NCBI GenBank assembly: GCA_021796375.1
Contig: JAJYJF010000149.1
Span: 1 to 6,154 of the forward strand
Direction: 5' to 3'
DNA: 6,154 nt
Source of the DNA: Chloroflexota bacterium
GTDB lineage: Bacteria; Chloroflexota; Anaerolineae; Anaerolineales; Anaerolineaceae
Shown: positions 1-5,210 of the stretch, in pieces
Layout of the letters: every line of letters starts with the position of its first letter
Position numbering within the stretch: the stretch's first letter is position 1
Made by a program: the position numbers and the translations under genes
The notes under the pieces: model-generated
What the model was told of the DNA's origin: nothing
Databases searched by the model: none
Seen by the model: the letters and a program-made list of their open reading frames with translations, nothing else

Positions 1-263
1 CGCTTTCCATCCCGGGGATCATCTCCTCGGCGCTGTACTGCATCATCTACAGCTGGAACGACTTCCTTTTTGCCCTGATGTTGACCTCACCCAAGACGAA
101 GACCATCCCGCTGGGGATCCTCGCCTCCTTCAGCGCGGTAGACGTGAGCTGGGGGCAGATGACCACGCTCAGCGTGCTCGCGATACTCCCGGCGATCATC
201 ATCTCGGCCTTCCTGAACCGCTACTTTGTCCAGGGGCTGACGATGGGGGCAACGAAAGGATAA
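1..263 (+). CDS. Sugar ABC transporter permease, MalG/UgpE type (C-terminal fragment)
   Basis: The reading frame is open from the left edge (first full codon at 3) to a TAA at 261-263 and gives 86 C-terminal residues; the start lies outside the window. The fragment has the typical end of the second inner-membrane permease of a carbohydrate uptake ABC transporter (CUT1 family). A hydrophobic helix containing YSWNDFLFAL is followed by a polar loop (TSPKTKTIPLGI), then a last membrane helix (LSVLAILPAIIISAFL) and the short tail NRYFVQGLTMGATKG. The W-N-x-F-x-x-A-L signature and the 'QGLTxGAxKG' ending are hallmarks of MalG-like subunits, which form half of the membrane channel. The EAA loop that contacts the ATPase would lie just upstream, out of view. 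The next gene begins 10 bp later, so co-transcription is likely, and the imported substrate is probably what the following enzymes process. Substrate identity cannot be read from this piece. Confidence 0.92.
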   Translation, partial: LSIPGIISSALYCIIYSWNDFLFALMLTSPKTKTIPLGILASFSAVDVSWGQMTTLSVLAILPAIIISAFLNRYFVQGLTMGATKG

Positions 264-273
264 CCCGGCGACG

Positions 274-1452
274 GTGGGCGATCTGACCTGTTTTAACGGC
301 GCGGTGATCCTGGCAGGCGACAACCTGGATGCAGTGCGCGGTAAGGCACTCATCATTCAGGAAGGGCGGATCGTAGAGATCGGTGATGCGCCCGCGGGCG
401 CGCGCCTTGTGGATCTGAGCGGGATGCTGCTCTGCCCTGCGTTCGTAAACGCGCACACCCATGTGGGAGATACCGGGGCGAAAGAGCTGGGGATAGGCCT
501 GCCGCTAACCCGGGCGGTCGACCCGCCGGAGGGGTTGAAGCACGTTTTCTTGCAGAAGGTCACGGGGACTGAATCCCACCTGGCGATGATGCGGCACGGG
601 TTGGGCGAGATGCAGCGCAACGGTACCGCGGCGGTGGCGGATTTCCGCGAGGGGGGGCTGGCTGGCGTGCGCGCGCTGCGCAAGGCTGCTGAAGGAATGC
701 CGATCCGGGTGGTGGCGCTGGGGCGGATCTCAGAGGGGGGCAGCGGGGAAGCCGCATACGGAGAAGCCTGCGCGCTGCTCGAGGAGGCCGACGGGATCGG
801 CTTCCGAGACGTGGAAGCAATTCCCGAGGGACTGGCGGCGCGGCTAAAGCGGGCCTGCCCGAGCAAGATCTTCGCGGCGCACGCCGGAGAAGATCTGACC
901 TGCGAACGGCGGTCGCAGGCGGTCACCGGGAAGGGTCAGGCCGGCCGGCTGGCGGATTGGGGGCCGGACTTCCTCGTCCACCTGGTACACACCTCCGCCA
1001 GGGAACTGAAGGTCCTGGCAGAGCATGGGATCCGCGGGGTGGCCTGCCCTCGCTCAAACGGTGTCTTGGGCGATGGCCTGCCGCGGCTGGCGGGGTGGGT
1101 GCAGCAAGGGCTGCGCTTTGGGTTGGGGACTGACAATGTGATGTTCAATTCCCCCGACCTGTTCCGCGAAATGGATTATGCCTCGCGGATGACCCGCGGG
1201 GTGGAGGGTGATTCGACGGCCATCGACTCGCGGCTAATCCTGCAGGCGGCAACGATCGAAGGCGCTCGGGCGCTGCGGTTGGACGCAGATTTGGGAAGTC
1301 TGGCGCCGGGCAAGGAGGCTACTTTCCTCGCGATCGATCTCAACCGCCCTAACCTGACTTACCAGCAGGATGTGATCAGCGCGCTCGTCCACCGCGCATC
1401 GCCTGCGGATATTGCCAGCATGTACGTCCGCGGCGAAAGAGTAAACGGATAA
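274..1452 (+). CDS. Metal-dependent amidohydrolase (cytosine deaminase/chlorohydrolase-like, COG0402 type)
   Basis: This 392-residue protein has the amidohydrolase-superfamily layout. An N-terminal beta-sandwich strand segment (residues 4-50) leads into the metal-binding NAHTHVGD motif (H61, H63). Next come AAHAGED (H203, E206), FLVHLVHTS (H236/H239), CPRSN (258-262) and GLGTDNVMFN (D287), and the C-terminal GSLAPGK returns to the sandwich. H61, H63, H203 or H239 and D287 are the expected ligands and catalytic acid of a mononuclear enzyme; no bridging carbamylated lysine motif stands out. The family hydrolyses C-N, and sometimes C-Cl or ester/lactone, bonds in small ring compounds or nucleobases, in the cytoplasm. 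The start is a GTG, the first start codon after the in-frame stop at 238-240. A GAAAGGA at 254-260 is a somewhat distant ribosome site, and GTG 304 is an alternative start. The gene sits between a sugar permease and a dehydrogenase, an unusual place for a deaminase. The class is clear; the substrate is unknown. Confidence 0.9.
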   Translation: MGDLTCFNGAVILAGDNLDAVRGKALIIQEGRIVEIGDAPAGARLVDLSGMLLCPAFVNAHTHVGDTGAKELGIGLPLTRAVDPPEGLKHVFLQKVTGTESHLAMMRHGLGEMQRNGTAAVADFREGGLAGVRALRKAAEGMPIRVVALGRISEGGSGEAAYGEACALLEEADGIGFRDVEAIPEGLAARLKRACPSKIFAAHAGEDLTCERRSQAVTGKGQAGRLADWGPDFLVHLVHTSARELKVLAEHGIRGVACPRSNGVLGDGLPRLAGWVQQGLRFGLGTDNVMFNSPDLFREMDYASRMTRGVEGDSTAIDSRLILQAATIEGARALRLDADLGSLAPGKEATFLAIDLNRPNLTYQQDVISALVHRASPADIASMYVRGERVNG

Positions 1453-1493
1453 AGACAAGAAAAAATCAATGTGAAACATGGGAAAGCGCCCAT

Positions 1494-1500
1494 AGGAGGA
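1494..1500 (+). promoter_or_regulatory. Strong Shine-Dalgarno site that fixes the dehydrogenase start
   Basis: AGGAGGA lies 6 nt before ATG 1507. It is the best ribosome site in the operon, and it selects ATG 1507 over the in-frame GTG at 1471, which has no purine-rich site at the right distance. A small inverted repeat (ATGGG 1478-1482 with CCCAT 1489-1493) abuts it. Confidence 0.8.
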
Positions 1501-1506
1501 TCAAGC

Positions 1507-2541
1507 ATGGCGGATGGTGAGATGCGGGTGATGTGGTGTGAAAAGCCCAACCAGGTCGAGGTCCGGCGGGTCCCGATCTACGAGCCCGGCGAGAACGAGG
1601 TATTGATCCGGGTGGCCTACGCGGCTGTTTGCCCCTGGGACGTGCGCGCGTATACCGGGCTGTCTTCCTCGGTGGCGTTTCCCCGCGTGCTGGGGCACGA
1701 GGTCTCGGGGACGGTAGCCTCAGTGGGGAGCAAGGTAAAGAACTTCACGGTCGGGCAGCCCGTCTGTCCGGATATGATTGTCAAATGCGGCACCTGCAAA
1801 GCCTGCCGCAGCGGGCGGTCCAACCGCTGCCGGCGGCTGACCTTCATGCAGTTCCGTGGCGGGTACGCCGATTACGTTTGCGTCCCCGAGCAAAATGTGT
1901 TCCCGCTAAAGGAGAGCACCACCCTGAAGGCAGCGGCATTTATGGAGCCGCTGGCCTGCGTCACCCGCGGGCAAACGCTGCTGGAGCTCTTCCCGGGGAG
2001 CATCGAGCTGGTCGCCGGCGCCGGGCCAATCGGGTTGATGCACATGCAGGTGGCGAAGGCGTTCGGCGCGCAGGTGCTCATCTCGGATCCCATCCCCGAG
2101 CGGCTGGAAATGGCGAAAGAGCTCGGTGCGGATTGGGTGATCAACCCGGAGAAAGAGGACCTGGGCAAGCGCATCCAGCAGATCTCGCCCGGATGGGGCT
2201 TGGATGCAGCGGTCGTGACCGTCGGGTCAGCGCGACTGATCGAGCAGACCGTGCCGATGCTGGCGCCGGGAGGCAAGCTGAACATCTTTGCGGGGGTCTA
2301 CCCGAAGGATGAGATCCGCCTCGATCCGAACCTGATCCACTACGGAGAATTCTCGATCACCGGATCTGCCGACAGCACCCATTTGGATATGTTCCACGCG
2401 CTGACCTTCATCGAGAGCGGCCAGGTGCGCACCGAACCGTTGATCAGCCATCTGCTGCCTCTCGAATCCCTTGGGGAAGGGATCGAGCTGGTTAAGAACC
2501 ACACAGGTTTGAAGGTCATGATCCAGGTCAACGGCGGATGA
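1507..2541 (+). CDS. Zinc-dependent medium-chain dehydrogenase (sorbitol/threonine dehydrogenase-like)
   Basis: This 344-residue protein has all the marks of the zinc-containing medium-chain dehydrogenase family. The catalytic-zinc ligands are C42 (in VCPWD), H64-E65 (in LGHEVSG) and E147 (in FMEPLACVTRG). The structural-zinc lobe is C94, C97, C100 and C108. The Rossmann motif is GAGPIG at 171-176, and D194 at the end of the second strand (LISDP) favours NAD+ over NADP+. Known relatives with this arrangement oxidise secondary alcohols of polyols or sugar derivatives (sorbitol, galactitol-1-phosphate, threonine) to ketones in the cytosol. ATG 1507 is chosen because of the AGGAGGA site 6 nt upstream. 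The stop overlaps the next start (ATGA at 2538-2541), so dehydrogenase and kinase are probably translationally coupled and act in consecutive steps: alcohol to ketose, then ketose to ketose phosphate. The exact substrate cannot be assigned from the sequence. Confidence 0.94.
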   Translation: MADGEMRVMWCEKPNQVEVRRVPIYEPGENEVLIRVAYAAVCPWDVRAYTGLSSSVAFPRVLGHEVSGTVASVGSKVKNFTVGQPVCPDMIVKCGTCKACRSGRSNRCRRLTFMQFRGGYADYVCVPEQNVFPLKESTTLKAAAFMEPLACVTRGQTLLELFPGSIELVAGAGPIGLMHMQVAKAFGAQVLISDPIPERLEMAKELGADWVINPEKEDLGKRIQQISPGWGLDAAVVTVGSARLIEQTVPMLAPGGKLNIFAGVYPKDEIRLDPNLIHYGEFSITGSADSTHLDMFHALTFIESGQVRTEPLISHLLPLESLGEGIELVKNHTGLKVMIQVNGG

Positions 2542-4031
2542 GCATGGCAGCCGCGCAGCCCTTCGTCCTGGCGATTGACGTTGGCACGTCTTCCCTTAAG
2601 ACGGTGGTGTATGCGCGCGAAGGCGGGATTCTGGCATCCGCGGCGCAGCGATATGAAAATGCTGCGCCGCAGGCGGGCTGGGCTGAAACCAACCCGCTGG
2701 ACTGGTGGGAAGCGTTGATCACTGCCGCTGCAAGGCTGCGCGAGCGGGGGGCCGACCTGAAGAAAGTCGAAGTCATCGGGTTGACCGGGCAGATGCACAC
2801 ACTTGTCATGCTGGACGAGGCGATGCAGGTTGTGCCGCCGACGATGCTGTGGCTTGACCGGCGGGCAGTTGCTGAGACGAGGGAACTGCAGCAGGCTTTT
2901 AGACTTCCACCGTATCAGTTAAACACGACCTACAGCCTGCCCAAACTCGTCTGGCTGGCGCGGCGCCAGCCAGAGACGATTGGGCGGGTGCGTCATGTCC
3001 TCTGGCCGAAAGATTACCTGCGCTACCGGTTGACGGGGCGCCTTGCGACCGACCGCACCGAAGCGGGCGGCGCGGCCCTGCTCGACTGGGAGACGCTCGA
3101 GTGGGCCAGGGAGCGTCTGGAATGGGCGGGGATCTCACCGGAGATCCTGCCGCCGTTCCTGGCGCCCACCGACGAAGCCGGACCGCTGCTTCCAGAGATC
3201 GTGAAGGCTTTTGGACTGCGTCGGGACGTGAAGGTAATCACCGGGGTTGGGGACGTGCTGGCGCTCGTCACCGGCGCGCCGCGGGCGGAAGGGCGGGTAT
3301 GCTGCTCGATGGGGTCGTCGTCGATGATCTTCGGCCCGGTGCCGCAAGGAAAGACCTTGCGCGATCCGCTCGGCCGGATCTATACCTACCCGCTATTACC
3401 CTACCCGCTGATCGGGGGTGTGTCTTCGACCAGCGGCGCAGCCATCCAATGGGCGTACCGCTCGTTCTTTCCTTCCGGCCAGGCGTTCGAGGCAGCGGTT
3501 GCCGAAGCGTTGGAAACCCCACCCGGGTCAAACGGACTGATCTTCCTGCCCTTTCTATCCGGTGAACGCAGCCCTTACTGGAGTGACGCCCTCCGCGGTG
3601 GTTATTACGGGCTAACCCTGGCGCATACGCAGGCGCAACTGATGCGGGCGACGATGGAAGGGGTGATCTACAGCCTGCGCCGCCTTCTGGATATCTTCGA
3701 GGAGACGGGGCTCCCGGTCGAGGAGGTCGCGCTGGCGGGGGGTGGAGCGCTCATGCCCGGGCTGCCGCAGCTTGCCGCGGACATCTGCGGGAAGCCAGTG
3801 AAGGTGTTCAGCGGGCAGGAAACGGTGACCGCCGGTTTGTTTGCGCTCGCCTGCCAAGCGCTCGATCCAAGAGTTTCGTTCGAGCAGACGCTGGAGAAGA
3901 CTTTCCGCCCGCCCGAGTGTGTGGAGCCTCGCAAGGAATCCACTTCAGTGTATGCGCGGTTGTACCAACAGTACGCCCGCCTGGCCGATTTTGCGAACCG
4001 GGAGTTATCCAGTTTGGATGGTGAACCGTAG
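2538..4031 (+). CDS. FGGY-family carbohydrate kinase (xylulokinase/gluconokinase-like)
   Basis: At 497 residues this is the usual length for the FGGY sugar-kinase family, which transfers phosphate from ATP to a sugar or polyol hydroxyl. The N-terminal phosphate loop is AIDVGTSSLK (12-21). The substrate loop is GQMHT (84-88), as in xylulokinase, followed by LWLDRRA (104-110). FGGY signature 1 is YSLPKLVWLARR (132-143), the catalytic base is D239 (TGVGD), and signature 2 is YYGLTLAHTQAQLMRATMEG (356-375). The C-terminal adenine-binding region has AGGGALMPGLPQ (400-411). GERSPYW (342-348) is more like FGGY gluconokinases, so the subfamily is mixed. The residue after D239 is Val, where xylulokinases usually have Asn. 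ATG 2538 overlaps the dehydrogenase stop by 4 bp; ATG 2544 is an alternative start. It probably phosphorylates the ketose made by that dehydrogenase. LsrK, the AI-2 kinase, is also an FGGY kinase and is the main alternative. Confidence 0.93.
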   Translation: MSMAAAQPFVLAIDVGTSSLKTVVYAREGGILASAAQRYENAAPQAGWAETNPLDWWEALITAAARLRERGADLKKVEVIGLTGQMHTLVMLDEAMQVVPPTMLWLDRRAVAETRELQQAFRLPPYQLNTTYSLPKLVWLARRQPETIGRVRHVLWPKDYLRYRLTGRLATDRTEAGGAALLDWETLEWARERLEWAGISPEILPPFLAPTDEAGPLLPEIVKAFGLRRDVKVITGVGDVLALVTGAPRAEGRVCCSMGSSSMIFGPVPQGKTLRDPLGRIYTYPLLPYPLIGGVSSTSGAAIQWAYRSFFPSGQAFEAAVAEALETPPGSNGLIFLPFLSGERSPYWSDALRGGYYGLTLAHTQAQLMRATMEGVIYSLRRLLDIFEETGLPVEEVALAGGGALMPGLPQLAADICGKPVKVFSGQETVTAGLFALACQALDPRVSFEQTLEKTFRPPECVEPRKESTSVYARLYQQYARLADFANRELSSLDGEP

Positions 4032-4049
4032 GTATCCACAGCCTGTTTA

Positions 4050-4081
4050 CCCACGCAAGGCCGGAATGCCGGCTGCGTGGG
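4050..4081 (+). other. Intercistronic hairpin between kinase and aldolase genes
   Basis: CCCACGCA (4050-4057) pairs with TGCGTGGG (4074-4081). After a two-base AG bulge, GCCGG (4060-4064) pairs with CCGGC (4069-4073) around an AATG loop. This is a 13-bp GC-rich stem in the 91-bp gap between kinase and aldolase. No T-run follows directly (ATGAATGACC comes next; the first T5 is at 4104-4108), so it is unlikely to be a full terminator. A role in mRNA stability, processing or partial attenuation is possible but is inference. Confidence 0.65.
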
Positions 4082-4110
4082 ATGAATGACCAACACGAAA
4101 GCCTTTTTCG

Positions 4111-4117
4111 AAGGAGA
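4111..4117 (+). promoter_or_regulatory. Shine-Dalgarno site of the aldolase gene
   Basis: AAGGAGA lies 5 nt before ATG 4123 and supports that start. This strong independent ribosome site means that translation of the aldolase need not depend on coupling to the kinase gene, whose stop is 91 bp upstream. Confidence 0.75.
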
Positions 4118-4122
4118 GTTCG

Positions 4123-4869
4123 ATGATCGGGAAAACGAGAAGGATGAGCCGTCTGTTTGTGGGAGATAAGAAGCGCTGCCTGCTCTCACCGCTGGATCAC
4201 GCTGGCTGGCTGGGACCGGTGCGGGGATTGGACCAGCCCAAGGTGATTGTCTCGCAGGTGATCGCTGGAGGCGCGAACGCCATCCTGGCCAGCCCTGGGT
4301 TTTTACAGGCGACCGCGGAGCTGATCCCGCCGAGCGTGGCCCTGGTGCTGCGGGTGAGCCTGACGGCCGGGCTGAGCAAACAGGGGACGCAGGAGACACC
4401 AATTGCCTGTCTCGATACGGCGCTGCAGTTCGACGCGGATGCCGTGGCGGTCTCGGTTTTTTTCGGTCGGGAGGGCGACATCGAAATTTACCGGTGGCTG
4501 GCCAATCTTATCCAGGCCTGCCGTCCGGTGGGGATGCCAGTGATCGCCGAGATGATGCCCCCGGCAGATCAGTCCTTCGATGCGACTGCCATCGCTCACG
4601 CGGCGCGGATCGGGTTGGAGGTTGGTGCGGACGTAATCAAGACGAATTACTGCGGAGATCCGGAGAAATTCCAGAACGTTGTTGCTTCCGTTCCGGTTCC
4701 GGTCATCGTGGCAGGTGGACCGAAGCAGGCTAACGAGCTGAAGCTGGGCGATTTTGTGCGTGACTTGATGAAGGGGGGCGCCGCAGGGGTGGCAATTGGC
4801 AGGCGGGTGTGGCAGTCTGAAGATCCCTGCCAGGCGACCCGCGAGATCCATCAGGCTCTTTTTGAATAG
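4123..4869 (+). CDS. Class I (Schiff-base) aldolase, DhnA/FbaB/LsrF-like
   Basis: This 248-residue TIM-barrel protein belongs to the DhnA group (archaeal-type fructose-bisphosphate aldolase, ADH synthase, LsrF). The N-terminal LLSPLDHAGW (20-29) carries the conserved Asp (D25) of strand 1. VIAGGANAILASPG (46-59) forms the next strand-helix unit. GADVIKTNY (168-176) supplies K173, the expected Schiff-base lysine. VPVIVAGGPK (192-201) and GAAGVAIGRRVW (219-230) form the phosphate-binding end of the barrel. Members cleave or form C-C bonds of phosphorylated ketoses, or in LsrF transfer an acetyl group to CoA. Where archaeal fructose-bisphosphate aldolases have a catalytic Tyr, the corresponding stretch here appears to be VIAEMMPPA (140-148) with no Tyr, so this is probably not a housekeeping FBP aldolase. 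As last gene of the operon it is the likely cleavage step for the product of the upstream kinase. ATG 4123 is supported by AAGGAGA. The fold is certain; the reaction is inferred. Confidence 0.9.
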   Translation: MIGKTRRMSRLFVGDKKRCLLSPLDHAGWLGPVRGLDQPKVIVSQVIAGGANAILASPGFLQATAELIPPSVALVLRVSLTAGLSKQGTQETPIACLDTALQFDADAVAVSVFFGREGDIEIYRWLANLIQACRPVGMPVIAEMMPPADQSFDATAIAHAARIGLEVGADVIKTNYCGDPEKFQNVVASVPVPVIVAGGPKQANELKLGDFVRDLMKGGAAGVAIGRRVWQSEDPCQATREIHQALFE

Positions 4870-4890
4870 AAAAAAAACCCTCCCCTCCCA

Positions 4891-4927
4891 GCCCCTTCTC
4901 CGCTAGCCAGGAGAAGGGGCGTCTTTT
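4891..4927 (+). terminator. Rho-independent terminator at the end of the operon
   Basis: GCCCCTTCTCC (4891-4901) and GGAGAAGGGGC (4910-4920) form a perfect 11-bp stem around the 8-nt loop GCTAGCCA, followed by GTCTTTT (4921-4927). The structure lies 21 bp after the aldolase stop, where an operon terminator is expected. The T-run is short. It is preceded by A8 (4870-4877) and a pyrimidine tract (4878-4889). On the opposite strand the A8 would be a T8 lying about 13 nt beyond the stem, so bidirectional termination is possible but weakly supported. Confidence 0.82.
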
Positions 4928-5088
4928 GGGAAAATGGTATCTTGTGGGTTCCGCTCGAGCGATGGCGTTATTGGGGGTGCATTTCACTTTGGTGGTAGCT
5001 CGCCATGAAAGCGTTCATTTCCCCGATCGATGCGGTCTTTTCCATACTCAATAGAAAAATTCGCGCCTAGTTTGAAATGCATTCCGGG
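4928..5088. other. Intergenic stretch with no recognisable gene
   Basis: No coding sequence with a ribosome site and no RNA gene is visible here. The only structure noted is a 9-bp inverted pair, TGCATTTCA (4978-4986) and TGAAATGCA (5073-5081). A 21-codon frame at 5004-5069 has no Shine-Dalgarno site and is not called. Base composition falls from GC-rich towards AT-rich on moving right into the promoter region. Confidence 0.6.
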
Positions 5089-5118
5089 TTGAATATCCCC
5101 CTTTATATTTTGGATAAT
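5089..5118 (+). promoter_or_regulatory. Candidate sigma70-type promoter of the Asp-box gene
   Basis: TTGAAT (5089-5094) as -35 and GATAAT (5113-5118) as -10, with an 18-bp spacer, match the consensus at four and five of six positions. They lie in the most AT-rich part of the window, upstream of the only gene that needs its own promoter. Transcription would begin near 5125, giving a leader of about 85 nt. This is a motif match only; other hexamer pairs in the AT-rich patch are possible. Confidence 0.5.
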
Positions 5119-5120
5119 TT

Positions 5121-5136
5121 TTGGTAATATTATCAA
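5121..5136. promoter_or_regulatory. Candidate operator: 16-bp near-palindrome at the predicted start point
   Basis: TTGGTAAT (5121-5128) and ATTATCAA (5129-5136) form a palindrome with a single G/T mismatch. A second half-site-like copy, TTGGATAAT (5110-5118), sits just upstream and overlaps the proposed -10. A dyad placed over the transcription start is typical of a repressor site, and its shape recalls LacI-family operators, although the centre is AT rather than the usual CG. The cognate regulator is not in the window. AT-rich DNA can form such dyads by chance. Confidence 0.4.
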
Positions 5137-5196
5137 TAATTAACCGAGGGAAACCCGGACGCAAATTGGGATCCTTCAACAACCGATCATCTATAC

Positions 5197-5203
5197 AGGG
5201 AGG
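5197..5203 (+). promoter_or_regulatory. Shine-Dalgarno site of the Asp-box protein gene
   Basis: AGGGAGG lies 7 nt before ATG 5211 and fixes that start codon. The frame upstream of it has no better candidate with a ribosome site. Confidence 0.78.
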
Positions 5204-5210
5204 CAGCCAT

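Noticed and set aside
1471..1506. GTG 1471 as the dehydrogenase start
   Set aside because: It would add 12 residues that include the translated ribosome site. ATG 1507 has AGGAGGA at ideal spacing and gives a normal family N-terminus.
1629..2312. 227-codon frame on the plus strand inside the dehydrogenase gene
   Set aside because: It is out of frame with a protein carrying all zinc and Rossmann motifs. Its translation is rich in R, G and A and lacks motifs.
3668..4402. 244-codon minus-strand frame across the kinase/aldolase junction
   Set aside because: It overlaps two well-supported plus-strand genes, and its S/P/R-rich translation is typical of antisense noise.
4730..4987. 85-codon minus-strand frame over the aldolase end and terminator
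   Set aside because: It reads through the terminator hairpin and antisense to the aldolase, with no ribosome site or motif noted.
5004..5069. 21-codon frame (MKAFISPIDAVF...) in the intergenic region
   Set aside because: It has no Shine-Dalgarno site and no recognisable features; the length is within chance expectation.
5142..5159. Short GGG-AAA-CCC hairpin in the leader of the Asp-box gene
   Set aside because: Only a three-base-pair core with a bulged extension; too weak to call a riboswitch or attenuator.
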